Origin: Henricia sp. BOLD:AAB3569
Taxonomy: Eukaryota > Echinodermata > Asteroidea > Spinulosida > Echinasteridae
NCBI GenBank assembly: GCA_037783545.1
Contig: JBBELK010000522.1
Coordinates: 307,602 to 371,601 of the forward strand
Direction of reading: 5' to 3'
DNA: 64,000 bases
The translations under genes were made by a program, and so were the position numbers. The notes under the pieces were generated by a model. That model searched no databases. It was not told where the DNA came from and was given only the letters and a program-made list of their open reading frames with translations. Below are positions 34,880 through 49,300 of this stretch, piece by piece (position 1 is the first letter of the stretch; the number at the start of each line of letters is the position of its first letter).

Positions 34880-37758
34880 CTGCTCTCACGCAAACCGTGG
34901 CTGTCTGTACACACCTCTTTGGGGTACTCCTGAGTTGTGCGCATGCTCAGTCATTCGGACTGTCGTTAACGCACCGCAGTTTGGCTCGGCAATTTAGTCA
35001 AAGTGTGGTCCAAACGTCGGCAAATTTGGAGGTCGAAAAATGTTCCGACGAACTTCAAATTTTGCATGCCCTAAACTCTCTATATTGCGCACTTGTCATA
35101 AAAAATTGACAGACTTTCGCCGGGAAATGGCAGAGAAATTTCAAAGTTTAGAAAAAACTGGGTTGAGGCTTCCTGACTGCTCTCACGCAAACCGTGGCTG
35201 TCTGTACACACCTCTTTGGGGTACTCCTGAGTTGTGCGCATGCTCAGTCATTCGGACTGTCGTTAACGCACCGCAGTTTGGCTCGGCAATTTGGTCAAAG
35301 TGTGGTCCAAACGTCGGCAAATTTGGAGGTCGAAAAATGTTCCGACGAACTTCAAATTTTGCATGCCCTAAACTCTCTATATTGCGCACTTGTCATAAAA
35401 AATTGACAGACTTTCGCCGGGAAATGGCAGAGAAATTTCAAAGTTTAGAAAAAACTGGGTTGAGGCTTCCTGACTGCTCTCACGCAAACCGTGGCTGTCT
35501 GTACACACCTCTTTGGGGTACTCCTGAGTTGTGCGCATGCTCAGTCATTCGGACTGTCGTTAACGCACCGCAGTTTGGCTCGGCAATTTGGTCAAAGTGT
35601 GGTCTAAACGTCGGCAAATTTGGAGGTCGAAAAATGTTCCGACGAACTTCAAATTTTACATGCCCTAAACTCTCTATATTGCGCACTTGTCATAAAAAAT
35701 TGACAGACTTTCGCCGGGAAATGGCAGAGAAATTTCAAAGTTTAGAAAAAACTGGGTTGAGGCTTTCTGACTGCTCTCACGCAAACCGTGGCTGTCTGTA
35801 CACACCTCTTTGGGGTACTCCTGAGTTGTGCGCATGCTCAGTCATTCGGACTGTCGTTAACGCACCGCAGTTTGGCTCGGCAATTTGGTCAAAGTGTGGT
35901 CCAAACGTCGGCAAATTTGGAGGTCGAAAAATGTTCCGACGAACTTCAAATTTTACATGCCCTAAACTCTCTATATTGCGCACTTGTCATAAAAAAATGA
36001 CAGAGAAATTTCAAAGTTTAGAAAAAACTGGGTTGAGGCTTCCTGACTGCTCTCACGCAAACCGTGGCTGTCTGTACACACCTCTTTGGGGTACTCCTGA
36101 GTTGTGCGCATGCTCAGTCATTCGGACTGTCGTTAACGCACCGCAGTTTGGCTCGGCAATTTGGTCAAAGTGTGGTCCAAACGTCGGCAAATTTGGAGGT
36201 CGAAAAATGTTCCGACGAACTTCAAATTTTGCATGCCCTAAACTCTCTATATTGCGCACTTGTCATAAAAAATTGACAGACTTTCGCCGGGAAATGGCAG
36301 AGAAATTTCAAAGTTTAGAAAAAACTGGGTTGAGGCTTTCTGACTGCTCTCACGCAAACCGTGGCTGTCTGTACACACCTCTTTGGGGTACTCCTGAGTT
36401 GTGCGCATGCTCAGTCATTCGGACTGTCGTTAACGCACCGCAGTTTGGCTCGGCAATTTGGTCAAAGTGTGGTCCAAACGTCGGCAAATTTGGAGGTCGA
36501 AAAATGTTCCGACGAACTTCAAATTTTGCATGCCCTAAACTCTCTATATTGCGCACTTGTCATAAAAAATTGACAGACTTTCGCCGGGAAATGGCGGAGA
36601 AATTTCAAAGTTTAGAAAAAACTGGGTTGAGGCTTCCTGACTGCTCTCACGCAAACCGTGGCTGTCTGTACACACCTCTTTGGGGGTACTCCTGAGTTGT
36701 GCGCATGCTCAGTCATTCGGACTGTCGTTAACGCACCGCAGTTTGGCTCGGCAATTTGGTCAAAGTGTGGTCCAAACGTCGGCAAATTTGGAGGTCGAAA
36801 AATGTTCCGACGAACTTCAAATTTTGCATGCCCTAAACTCTCTATATTGCGCACTTGTCATAAAAAATTGACAGACTTTCGCCGGGAAATGGCAGAGAAA
36901 TTTCAAAGTTTAGAAAAAACTGGGTTGAGGCTTCCTGACTGCTCTCACGCAAACCGTGGCTGTCTGTACACACCTCTTTGGGGTACTCCTGAGTTGTGCG
37001 CATGCTCAGTCATTCGGACTGTCGTTAACGCACCGCAGTTTGGCTCGGCAATTTGGTCAAAGTGTGGTCCAAACGTCGGCAAATTTGGAGGTCGAAAAAA
37101 TGTTCCGACGAACTTCAAATTTTGCATGCCCTAAACTCTCTATATTGCGCACTTGTCATAAAAAATTGACAGACTTTCGCCGGGAAATGGCAGAGAAATT
37201 TCAAAGTTTAGAAAAAACTGGGTTGAGGCTTCCTGACTGCTCTCACGCAAACCGTGGCTGTCTGTACACACCTCTTTTGGGTACTCCTGAGTTGTGCGCA
37301 TGCTCAGTCATTCGGACTGTCGTTAACGCACCGCAGTTTGGCTCGGCAATTTGGTCAAAGTGTGGTCCAAACGTCGGCAAATTTGGAGGTCGAAAAATGT
37401 TCCGACGATCTTCAAATTTTGCATGCCCTAAACTCTCTATATTGCGCACTTGTCATAAAAAATTGACAGACTTTCGCCGGGAAATGGCAGAGAAATTTCA
37501 AAGTTTAGAAAAAACTGGGTTGAGGCTTCCTGACTGCTCTCACGCAAACCGTGGCTGTCTGTACACACCTCTTTGGGGTACTCCTGAGTTGTGCGCATGC
37601 TCAGTCATTCGGACTGTCGTTAACGCACCGCAGTTTGGCTCGGCAATTTGGTCAAAGTGTGGTCCAAACGTCGGCAAATTTTGAGGTCGAAAAATGTTCC
37701 GACGAACTTCAAATTTTGCATGCCCTAAACTCTCTATATTGCGCACTTGTCATAAAAA
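34808..37758 (+). repeat. Ten-unit B block repeated 8.3 kb away, copy 2
   Basis: This is the second copy of the 26504-29455 block, with the same marker order. Private changes are 'cttttgggtac' near 37274 and 'attttgaggtcg' near 37679; the latter puts a stop in the otherwise open frame. The similarity ends at 37759. Confidence 0.82.
35996..36271 (+). repeat. 276-bp B monomer with 21-bp deletion, copy 2
   Basis: Same deletion haplotype as 27692-27967, 8304 bp downstream, inside the duplicated ten-unit block. Confidence 0.9.
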
Positions 37759-38352
37759 ATTGACAGACTTTCGCCGGGAAATGGCAGAGAAATTTCAAAG
37801 TTTAGAAAAAACTGGGTTGAGGCTTCCTGACTGCTCTCACGCAAACCGTGGCTGTCTGTACACACCTCTTTGGGGTACTCCTGAGTTGTGCGCATGCTCA
37901 GTCATTCGGACTGTCGTTAACGCACCGCAGTTTGGCTCGGCAATTTGGTCAAAGTGTGGTCTAAACGTCGGCAAATTTGGAGGTCGAAAAATGTTCCGAC
38001 GAACTTCAAATTTTACATGCCCTAAACTCTCTATATTGCGCACTTGTCATAAAAAATTGACAGACTTTCGCCGGGAAATGGCAGAGAAATTTCAAAGTTT
38101 AGAAAAAACTGGGTTGAGGCTTTCTGACTGCTCTCACGCAAACCGTGGCTGTCTGTACACACCTCTTTGGGGTACTCCTGAGTTGTGCGCATGCTCAGTC
38201 ATTCGGACTGTCGTTAACGCACCGCAGTTTGGCTCGGCAATTTGGTCAAAGTGTGGTCCAAACGTCGGCAAATTTGGAGGTCGAAAAATGTTCCGACGAA
38301 CTTCAAATTTTACATGCCCTAAACTCTCTATATTGCGCACTTGTCATAAAAA

Positions 38353-38627
38353 AATGACAGAGAAATTTCAAAGTTTAGAAAAAACTGGGTTGAGGCTTCC
38401 TGACTGCTCTCACGCAAACCGTGGCTGTCTGTACACACCTCTTTGGGGTACTCCTGAGTTGTGCGCATGCTCAGTCATTCGGACTGTCGTTAACGCACCG
38501 CAGTTTGGCTCGGCAATTTGGTCAAAGTGTGGTCCAAACGTCGGCAAATTTGGAGGTCGAAAAATGTTCCGACGAACTTCAAATTTTGCATGCCCTAAAC
38601 TCTCTATATTGCGCACTTGTCATAAAA
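38353..38627 (+). repeat. 275-bp B monomer with 21-bp deletion, copy 3
   Basis: Same haplotype, 2357 bp after copy 2. It is one A shorter at its 3' end ('cataaaaattg'). Confidence 0.9.
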
Positions 38628-40111
38628 ATTGACAGACTTTCGCCGGGAAATGGCAGAGAAATTTCAAAGTTTAGAAAAAACTGGGTTGAGGCTTTCTGAC
38701 TGCTCTCACGCAAACCGTGGCTGTCTGTACACACCTCTTTGGGGTACTCCTGAGTTGTGCGCATGCTCAGTCATTCGGACTGTCGTTAACGCACCGCAGT
38801 TTGGCTCGGCAATTTGGTCAAAGTGTGGTCCAAACGTCGGCAAATTTGGAGGTCGAAAAATGTTCCGACGAACTTCAAATTTTGCATGCCCTAAACTCTC
38901 TATATTGCGCACTTGTCATAAAAAATTGACAGACTTTCGCCGGGAAATGGCGGAGAAATTTCAAAGTTTAGAAAAAACTGGGTTGAGGCTTCCTGACTGC
39001 TCTCACGCAAACCGTGGCTGTCTGTACACACCTCTTTGGGGGTACTCCTGAGTTGTGCGCATGCTCAGTCATTCGGACTGTCGTTAACGCACCGCAGTTT
39101 GGCTCGGCAATTTGGTCAAAGTGTGGTCCAAACGTCGGCAAATTTGGAGGTCGAAAAATGTTCCGACGAACTTCAAATTTTGCATGCCCTAAACTCTCTA
39201 TATTGCGCACTTGTCATAAAAATTGACAGACTTTCGCCGGGAAATGGCAGAGAAATTTCAAAGTTTAGAAAAAACTGGGTTGAGGCTTCCTGACTGCTCT
39301 CACGCAAACCGTGGCTGTCTGTACACACCTCTTTGGGGTACTCCTGAGTTGTGCGCATGCTCAGTCATTCGGACTGTCGTTAACGCACCGCAGTTTGGCT
39401 CGGCAATTTGGTCAAAGTGTGGTCCAAACGTCGGCAAATTTGGAGGTCGAAAAATGTTCCGACGAACTTCAAATTTTGCATGCCCTAAACTCTCTATATT
39501 GCGCACTTGTCATAAAAAATTGACAGACTTTCGCCGGAAATGGCAGAGAAATTTCAAAGTTTAGAAAAAACTGGGTTGAGGCTTCCTGACTGCTCTCACG
39601 CAAACCGTGGCTGTCTGTACACACCTCTTTTGGGTACTCCTGAGTTGTGCGCATGCTCAGTCATTCGGACTGTCGTTAACGCACCGCAGTTTGGCTCGGC
39701 AATTTGGTCAAAGTGTGGTCCAAACGTCGGCAAATTTGGAGGTCGAAAAATGTTCCGACGATCTTCAAATTTTGCATGCCCTAAACTCTCTATATTGCGC
39801 ACTTGTCATAAAAAATTGACAGACTTTCGCCGGGAAATGGCAGAGAAATTTCAAAGTTTAGAAAAAACTGGGTTGAGGCTTCCTGACTGCTCTCACGCAA
39901 ACCGTGGCTGTCTGTACACACCTCTTTGGGGTACTCCTGAGTTGTGCGCATGCTCAGTCATTCGGACTGTCGTTAACGCACCGCAGTTTGGCTCGGCAAT
40001 TTGGTCAAAGTGTGGTCCAAACGTCGGCAAATTTGGAGGTCGAAAAATGTTCCGACGAACTTCAAATTTTACATGCCCTAAACTCTCTATATTGCGCACT
40101 TGTCATAAAAA

Positions 40112-40385
40112 AATGACAGAGAAATTTCAAAGTTTAGAAAAAACTGGGTTGAGGCTTCCTGACTGCTCTCACGCAAACCGTGGCTGTCTGTACACACCTC
40201 TTTGGGGTACTCCTGAGTTGTGCGCATGCTCAGTCATTCGGACTGTCGTTAACGCACCGCAGTTTGGCTCGGCAATTTGGTCAAAGTGTGGTCCAAACGT
40301 CGGCAAATTTGGAGGTCGAAAATGTTCCGACGAACTTCAAATTTTGCATGCCCTAAACTCTCTATATTGCGCACTTGTCATAAAA
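40112..40385 (+). repeat. 274-bp B monomer with 21-bp deletion, copy 4
   Basis: Same haplotype, 1759 bp after copy 3. It has a shorter A-run in 'gtcgaaaatgttcc' (about 40316) and the short 3' A-run of copy 3. Confidence 0.9.
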
Positions 40386-43300
40386 ATTGACAGACTTTCG
40401 CCGGGAAATGGCAGAGAAATTTCAAAGTTTAGAAAAAACTGGGTTGAGGCTTTCTGACTGCTCTCACGCAAACCGTGGCTGTCTGTACACACCTCTTTGG
40501 GGTACTCCTGAGTTGTGCGCATGCTCAGTCATTCGGACTGTCGTTAACGCACCGCAGTTTGGCTCGGCAATTTGGTCAAAGTGTGGTCCAAACGTCGGCA
40601 AATTTGGAGGTCGAAAAATGTTCCGACGAACTTCAAATTTTGCATGCCCTAAACTCTCTATATTGCGCACTTGTCATAAAAAAATTGACAGACTTTCGCC
40701 GGGAAATGGCGGAGAAATTTCAAAGTTTAGAAAAAACTGGGTTGAGGCTTCCTGACTGCTCTCACGCAAACCGTGGCTGTCTGTACACACCTCTTTGGGG
40801 GTACTCCTGAGTTGTGCGCATGCTCAGTCATTCGGACTGTCGTTAACGCACCGCAGTTTTGGCTCGGCAATTTGGTCAAAGTGTGGTCCAAACGTCGGCA
40901 AATTTGGAGGTCGAAAATGTTCCGACGAACTTCAAATTTTGCATGCCCTAAACTCTCTATATTGCGCACTTGTCATAAAAAATTGACAGACTTTCGCCGG
41001 GAAATGGCAGAGAAATTTCAAAGTTTAGAAAAAACTGGGTTGAGGCTTCCTGACTGCTCTCACGCAAACCGTGGCTGTCTGTACACACCTCTTTGGGGTA
41101 CTCCTGAGTTGTGCGCATGCTCAGTCATTCGGACTGTCGTTAACGCACCGCAGTTTGGCTCGGCAATTTGGTCAAAGTGTGGTCCAAACGTCGGCAAATT
41201 TGGAGGTCGAAAAATGTTCCGACGAACTTCAAATTTTGCATGCCCTAAACTCTCTATATTGCGCACTTGTCATAAAAAATTGACAGACTTTCGCCGGGAA
41301 ATGGCAGAGAAATTTCAAAGTTTAGAAAAAACTGGGTTGAGGCTTCCTGACTGCTCTCACGCAAACCGTGGCTGTCTGTACACACCTCTTTGGGATACTC
41401 CTGAGTTGTGCGCATGCTCAGTCATTCGGACTGTCGTTAACGCACCGCAGTTTGGCTCGGCAATTTGGTCAAAGTGTGGTCCAAACGTCGGCAAATTTGG
41501 AGGTCGAAAAATGTTCCGACGAACTTCAAATTTTGCATGCCCTAAAATCTCTATATTGCGCACTTGTCATAAAAAATTGACAGACTTTCGCCGGGAAATG
41601 GCAGAGAAATTTCAAAGTTTAGAAAAAACTGGGTTGAGGCTTCCTGACTGCTCTCACGCAAACCGTGGCTGTCTGTACACACCTCTTTGGGGTACTCCTG
41701 AGTTGTGCGCATGCTCAGTCATTCGGACTGTCGTTAACGCACCGCAGTTTGGCTCGGCAATTGGGTCAAAGTGTGGTCCAAACGTCGGCAAATTTGAGGT
41801 CGAAAATGTTCCGACGAACTTCAAATTTTGCATGCCCTAAACTCTCTATATTGCGCACTTGTCATAAAAAAATTGACAGACTTTCGCCGGGAAATGGCAG
41901 AGAAATTTCAAAGTTTAGAAAAAACTGGGTTGAGGCTTCCTGACTGCTCTCACGCAAACCGTGGCTGTCTGTACACACCTCTTTTGGGGTACTCCTGAGT
42001 TGTGCGCATGCTCAGTCATTCGGACTGTCGTTAACGCACCGCAGTTTGGCTCGGCAATTTGGTCAAAGTGTGGTCCAAACGTCGGCAAATTTGGAGGTCG
42101 AAAAATGTTCCGACGAACTTCAAATTTTGCATGCCCTAAACTCTCTATATTGCGCACTTGTCATAAAAAATTGACAGACTTTCGCCGGAAATGGCAGAGA
42201 AATTTCAAAGTTTAGAAAAACTGGGTTGAGGCTTCCTGACTGCTCTCACGCAAACCGTGGCTGTCTGTACACACCTCTTTGGGGTACTCCTGAGTTGTGC
42301 GCATGCTCAGTCATTCGGACTGTCGTTAACGCACCGCAGTTTGGCTCGGCAATTTGGTCAAAGTGTGGTCCAAACGTCGGCAAATTTGGAGGTCGAAAAA
42401 TGTTCCGACGAACTTCAAATTTGCATGCCCTAAACTCTCTATATTGCGCACTTGTCATACAAAATTGACAGACTTTCGCCGGAAATGGCAGAGAAATTTC
42501 AAAGTTTAGAAAAAACTGGGTTGAGGCTTCCTGACTGCTCTCACGCAAACCGTGGCTGTCTGTACACACCTCTTTGGGGTACTCCTGAGTTGTGCGCATG
42601 CTCAGTCATTCGGACTGTCGTTAACGCACCGCAGTTTGGCTCGGCAATTTGGTCAAAGTGTGGTCCAAACGTCGGCAAATTTGGAGGTCGAAAAATGTTC
42701 CGACGAACTTCAAATTTTGCATGCCCTAAACTCTCTATATTGCGCACTTGTCATAAAAAAATGACAGACTTTCGCCGGGAAATGGCAGAGAATTTTCAAA
42801 GTTTAGAAAAAAACCGGGTTGAGGCTTCCTGACTGCTCTCACGCAAACCGTGGCTGTCTGTACACACCTCTTTGGGGTACTCCTGAGTTGTGCGCATGCT
42901 CAGTCATTCGGACTGTCGTTAACGCACCGCAGTTTGGCTCGGCAATTTGGTCAAAGTGTGGTCCAAACGTCGGCAAATTTGGAGGTCGAAAAATGTTCCG
43001 ACGAACTTCAAATTTTGTATGCCCTAAACTCTCTATATTGCGCACTTGTCATAAAAAATTGACAGACTTTCGCCGGGAAATGGCAGAGAAATTTCAAAGT
43101 TTAGAAAAAACTGGGTTGAGGCTTCCTGACTGCTCTCACGCAAACCGTGGCTGTCTGTACACACCTCTTTGGGGTACTCCTGAGTTGTGCGCATGCTCAG
43201 TCATTCGGACTGTCGTTAACGCACCGCAGTTTGGCTCGGCAATTTGGTCAAAGTGTGGTCCAAACGTCGGCAAATTTGGAGGTCGAAAAATATTCCGACG

Positions 43301-46300
43301 AACTTCAAATTTTGCATGCCCTAAACTCTCTATATTGCGCACTTGTCATAAAAAATTGACAGACTTTCGCCGGGAAATGACAGAGAAATTTCAAAGTTTA
43401 GAAAAAACTGGGTTGAGGCTTCCTGACTGCTCTCACGCAAACCGTGGCTGTCTGTACACACCTCTTTGGGGTACTCCTGAGTTGTGCGCATGCTCAGTCA
43501 TTCGGACTGTCGTTAACGCACCGCAGTTTGGCTCGGCAATTTGGTCAAAGTGTGGTCCAAACGTCGGCAAATTTGGAGGTCGAAAAATGTTCCGACGAAC
43601 TTCAAATTTTGCATGCCCTAAACTCTCTATATTGCGCACTTGTCATAAAAAAATTGACAGACTTTCGCCGGGAAATGGCAGAAAAATTTCAAAGTTTAGA
43701 AAAAACTGGGTTGAGGCTTCCTGACTGCTCTCACGCAAACCGTGGCTGTCTGTACACACCTCTTTGGGGTACTCCTGAGTTGTGCGCATGCTCAGTCATT
43801 CGGACAGTCGTTAACGCACCGCAGTTTGGCTCGGCAATTTGGTCAAAGTGTGGTCCAAACGTCGGCAAATTTGGAGGTCGAAAAATGTTCCGACGAACTT
43901 CAAATTTTCCATGCCCTAAACTCTCTATATTGCGCACTTGTCATACAAAATTGACAGACTTTCGCCGGGAAATGGCAGAGAAATTTCAAAGTTTAGAAAA
44001 AACTGGGTTGAGGCTTCCTGACTGCTCTCACGCAAACCGTGGCTGTCTGTACACACCTCTTTGGGGTACTCCTGAGTTGTGCGCATGCTCAGTCATTCGG
44101 ACTGTCGTTAACGCACCGCAGTTTGGCTCGGCAATTTGGTCAAAGTGTGGTCCAAACGTCGGCAAATTTGGAGGTCGAAAATGTTCCGACGAACTTCAAA
44201 TTTTGCATGCCCTAAACTCTCTATATTGCGCACTTGTCATAAAAAAATGACAGACTTTCGCCGGGAAATGGCAGAGAATTTTCAAAGTTTAGAAAAAACT
44301 GGGTTGAGGCTTCCTGACTGCTCTCACGCAAACCGTGGCTGTCTGTACACACCTCTTTGGGGTACTCCTGAGTTGTGCGCATGCTCAGTCATTCGGACTG
44401 TCGTTAACGCACCGCAGTTTGGCTCGGCAATTTGGTCAAAGTGTGGTCCAAACGTCGGCAAATTTGGAGGTCGAAAAATGTTCCGACGAACTTCAAATTT
44501 TGCATGCCTAAACTCTCTATATTGCGCACTTGTCATAAAAAATTGACAGACTTTCGCCGGGAAATGGCAGAGAAATTTCAAAGTTTAGAAAAAACTGGGT
44601 TGAGGCTTCTGACTGCTCTCACGCAAACCGTGGCTGTCTGTACACACCTCTTTGGGGTACTCCTGAGTTGTGCGCATGCTCAGTCATTCGGACTTTCGTT
44701 AACGCACCGCAGTTTGGCTCGGCAATTTGGTCAAAGTGTGGTCCAAACGTCGGCAAATTTGGAGGTCGAAAAATGTTCCGACGAACTTCAAATTTTGCAT
44801 GCCCTAAACTCTCTATATTGCGCACTTGTCATAAAAAAAATTGACAGACTTTCGCCGGGAAATGGCAGAGAAATTTCAAAGTTTAGAAAAAACTGGGTTG
44901 AGGCTTCCTGACTGCTCTCACGCAAACCGTGGCTGTCTGTACACACCTCTTTGGGGTACTCCTGAGTTGTGCGCATGCTCAGTCATTCGGACTGTCGTTA
45001 ACGCACCGCAGTTTGGCTCGGCAATTTAGTCAAAGTGTGGTCCAAACGTCGGCAAATTTGGAGGTCGAAAAATGTTCCGACGAACTTCAAATTTTGCATG
45101 CCCTAAACTCTCTATATTGCGCACTTGTCATAAAAAATTGACAGACTTTCGCCGGGAAATGGCAGAGAAATTTCAAAGTTTAGAAAAAACTGGGTTGAGG
45201 CTTCCTGACTGCTCTCACGCAAACCGTGGCTGTCTGTACACACCTCTTTGGGGTACTCCTGAGTTGTGCGCATGCTCAGTCATTCGGACTGTCGTTAACG
45301 CACCGCAGTTTGGCTCGGCAATTTGGTCAAAGTGTGGTCCAAACGTCGGCAAATTTGGAGGTCGAAAAATGTTCCGACGAACTTCAAATTTTGCATGCCC
45401 TAAACTCTCTATATTGCGCACTTGTCATAAAAAATTGACAGACTTTCGCCAAGAAATGGCAGAGAAATTTCAAAGTTTAGAAAAAACTGGGTTGAGGCTT
45501 CCTGACTGCTCTCACGCAAACCGTGGCTGTCTGTACACACCTCTTTGGGGTACTCCTGAGTTGTGCGCATGCTCAGTCATTCGGACTGTCGTTAACGCAC
45601 CGCAGTTTGGCTCGGCAATTTGGTCAAAGTGTGGTCCAAACGTCGGCAAATTTGGAGGTCGAAAAATGTTCCGACGAACTTCAAATTTTGCATGCCCTAA
45701 ACTCTCTATATTGCGCACTTGTCATAAAAAATTGACAGACTTTCGCCAAGAAATGGCAGAGAAATTTCAAAGTTTAGAAAAAACTGGGTTGAGGCTTCCT
45801 GACTGCTCTCACGCAAACCGTGGCTGTCTGTACACACCTCTTTGGGGTACTCCTGAGTTGTGCGCATGCTCAGTCATTCGGACTGTCGTTAACGCACCGC
45901 AGTTTGGCTCGGCAATTTGGTCAAAGTGTGGTCCAAACGTCGGCAAATTTGGAGGTCGAAAAATGTTCCGACGAACTTCAAATTTTGCATGCCCTAAACT
46001 CTCTATATTGCGCACTTGTCATAAAAAATTGACAGACTTTCGCCGGGAAATGGCAGAGAAATTTCAAAGTTTAAAAAAAACTGGGTTGAGGCTTCCTGAC
46101 TGCTCTCACGCAAACCGTGGCTGTCTGTACACACCTCTTTGGGGTACTCCTGAGTTGTGCGCATGCTCAGTCATTCGGACTGTCGTTAACGCACCGCAGT
46201 TTGGCTCGGCAATTTGGTCAAAGTGTGGTCCAAACGTCGGCAAATTTGGAGGTCGAAAAATGTTCCGACGAACTTCAAATTTTACATGCCCTAAACTCTC

Positions 46301-49300
46301 TGTATTGCGCACTTGTCATAAACAATTGACAGACTTTCGCCGGGAAATGGCAGAGAAATTTCAAAGTTTAGAAAAACTGGGTTGAGGCTTCCTGACTGCT
46401 CTCACGCAAACCGTGGCTGTCTGTACACACCTCTTTGGGGTACTCCTGAGTTGTGCGCATGCTCAGTCATTCGGACTGTCGTTAACGCACCGCAGTTTGG
46501 CTCGGCAATTTGGTCAAAGTGTGGTCCAAACGTCGGCAAATTTGGAGGTCGAAAAATGTTCCGACGAACTTCAAATTTTGCATGCCCTAAACTCTCTATA
46601 TTGCGCACTTGTCATAAAAAATTGACAGACTTTCGCCGGGAAATGGCAGAGAAATTTCAAAGTTTAGAAAAAACTGGGTTGAGGCTTCCTGACTGCTCTC
46701 ACGCAAACCGTGGCTGTCTGTACACACCTCTTTGGGGTACTCCTGAGTTGTGCGCATGCTCAGTCATTCGGACTGTCGTTAACGCACCGCAGTTTGGCTC
46801 GGCAATTTAGTCAAAGTGTGGTCCAAACGTCGGCAAATTTGGAGGTCGAAAAATGTTCCGACGAACTTCAAATTTTGCATGCCCTAAACTCTCTATATTG
46901 CGCACTTGTCATAAAAAATTGACAGACTTTCGCCGGGAAATGGCAGAGAAATTTCAAAGTTTAGAAAAAAACTGGGTTGAGGCTTCCTGACTGCTCTCAC
47001 GCAAACCGTGGCTGTCTGTACACACCTCTTTGGGTACTCCTGAGTTGTGCGCATGCTCAGTCATTCGGACTGTCGTTAACGCACCGCAGTTTGGCTCGGC
47101 AATTTGGTCAAAGTGTGGTCCAAACGTCGGCAAATTTGGAGGTCGAAAAAAAATGTTCCGACGAACTTCAATTTTGCATACCCTAAAATCTCTATATTGC
47201 GCACTTGTCATAAAAATTGACAGACTTTCGCCGGGAAATGCAGAGAAATTTCAAAGTTTAGAAAAAACTGGGTTGAGGCTTCCTGACTGCTCTCACGCAA
47301 ACCGTGGCTGTCTGTACACACCTCTTTGGGGTACTCCTGAGTTGTGCGCATGCTCAGTCATTCGGACTGTCGTTAACGCACCGCAGTTTGGCTCGGCAAT
47401 TTTGGTCAAAGTGTGGTCCAAACGTCGGCAAATTTGGAGGTCGAAAAATGTTCCGACGAACTTCAAATTTTGCATGCCCTAAACTCTCTATATTGCGCAC
47501 TTGTCATAAAAAATTGACAGACTTTCGCCGGGAAATGGCAGAGAAATTTCAAAGTTTAGAAAAAACTGGGTTGAGGCTTCCTGACTGCTCTCACGCAAAC
47601 CGTGGCTGTCTGTACACACCCTCTTTGGGGTACTCCTGAGTTGTGCGCATGCTCAGTCATTCGGACTGTCGTTAACGCACCGCAGATTGGCTCGGCAATT
47701 TGGTCAAAGTGTGGTCCAAACGTCGGCAAATTTGGAGGTCGAAAAATGTTCCGACGAACTTCAATTTTGCATGCCCTAAAATCTCTATATTGCGCACTTG
47801 TCATAAAAAATTGACAGACTTTCGCCGGGAAATAGCAGAGAAATTTCAAAGTTTAGAAAAAACTGGGTTGAGGCTTCCTGACTGCTCTCACGCAAACCGT
47901 GGCTGTCTGTACACACCTCTTTGGGGTACTCCTGAGTTGTGCGCATGCTCAGTCATTCGGACTGTCGTTAACGCACCGCAGTTTGGCTCGGCAATTTGGT
48001 CAAAGTGTGGTCCAAACGTCGGCAAATTTGGAGGTCGAAAAATGTTCCGACGAACTTCAAATTTTGCATGCCCTAAACTCTCTATATTGCGCACTTGTCA
48101 TAAAAAATTGACAGACTTTCGCCGGGAAATGGCAGAGAAATTTCAAAGTTTAGAAAAAAACTGGGTTGAGGCTTCCTGACTGCTCTCACGCAAACCGTGG
48201 CTGTCTGTACACACCTCTTTGGGGTACTCCTGAGTTGTGCGCATGCTCAGTCATTCGGACTGTCGTTAACGCACCGCAGTTTGGCTCGGCAATTTGGTCA
48301 AAGTGTGGTCCAAACGTCGGCAAATTGGAGGTCGAAAAATGTTCCGACGAACTTCAAATTTTGCATGCCCTAAACTCTCTATATTGCGCACTTGTCATAA
48401 AAAATTGACAGACTTTCGCCGGGAAATGCAGAGAAATTTCAAAGTTTAGAAAAAACTGGGTTGAGGCTTCCTGACTGCTCTCACGCAAACCGTGGCTGTC
48501 TGTACACACCTCTTTGGGGGAACTCCTGAGTTGTGCGCATGCTCAGTCATTCGGACTGTCGTTAACGCACCGCAGTTTGGCTCGGCAATTTTGGTCAAAG
48601 TGTGGTCCAAACGTCGGCAAATTTGGAGGTCGAAAATGTTCCGACGAACTTCAAATTTTGCATGCCCTAAACTCTCTATATTGCGCACTTGTCATAAAAA
48701 ATTGACAGACTTTCGCCGGGAAATGGCAGAGAAATTTCAAAGTTTAGAAAAAACTGGGTTGAGGCTTCCTGACTGCTCTCACGCAAACCGTGGCTGTCTG
48801 TACACACCTCTTTGGGGTACTCCTGAGTTGTGCGCATGCTCAGTCATTCGACTGTCGTTAACGCACCGCAGTTTGGCTCGGCAATTTGGTCAAAGTGTGG
48901 TCCAAACGTCGGCAAATTTGGAGGTCGAAAAATGTTCCGACGAACTTCAAATTTTGCATGCCCTAAACTCTCTATATTGCGCACTTGTCATAAAAAATTG
49001 ACAGACTTTCGCCGGGAAATGGCAGAGAAATTTCAAAGTTTAGAAAAAACTGGGTTGAGGCTTCCTGACTGCTCTCACGCAAACCGTGGCTGTCTGTACA
49101 CACCTCTTTGGGGTACTCCTGAGTTGTGCGCATGCTCAGTCATTCGGACTGTCGTTAACGCACCGCAGTTTGGCTCGGCAATTTGGTCAAAGTGTGGTCC
49201 AAACGTCGGCAAATTTGGAGGTCGAAAAATGTTCCGACGAACTTCAAATTTTGCATGCCCTAAACTCTCTATATTGCGCACTTGTCATAAAAAATTGACA

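Larger units (their letters stand above)
35996..40985 (+). repeat. Nested 8-mer/6-mer HOR led by the deleted monomer (family B)
   Basis: The deleted monomer starts successive periods at 35996 (2357 bp, eight units), 38353 (1759 bp, six units) and 40112 (partial). Each period continues with a 'gctttctgact' unit and a 'ggcggagaa' plus 'tttgggggtac' unit; the first two also have a 'cttttgggtac' plus 'cgatcttc' unit (37274-37410, 39627-39763). The second period lacks the last two units of the first, showing change in HOR length by unequal exchange. Confidence 0.8.

Noticed and set aside
47145..47160. A-run expansions such as 'tcgaaaaaaaatg' as regulatory poly-A or polyadenylation tails
   Set aside because: They sit at a fixed unit position, vary by a few bases and fall in the indel-rich zone, so homopolymer slippage or sequencing error suffices.
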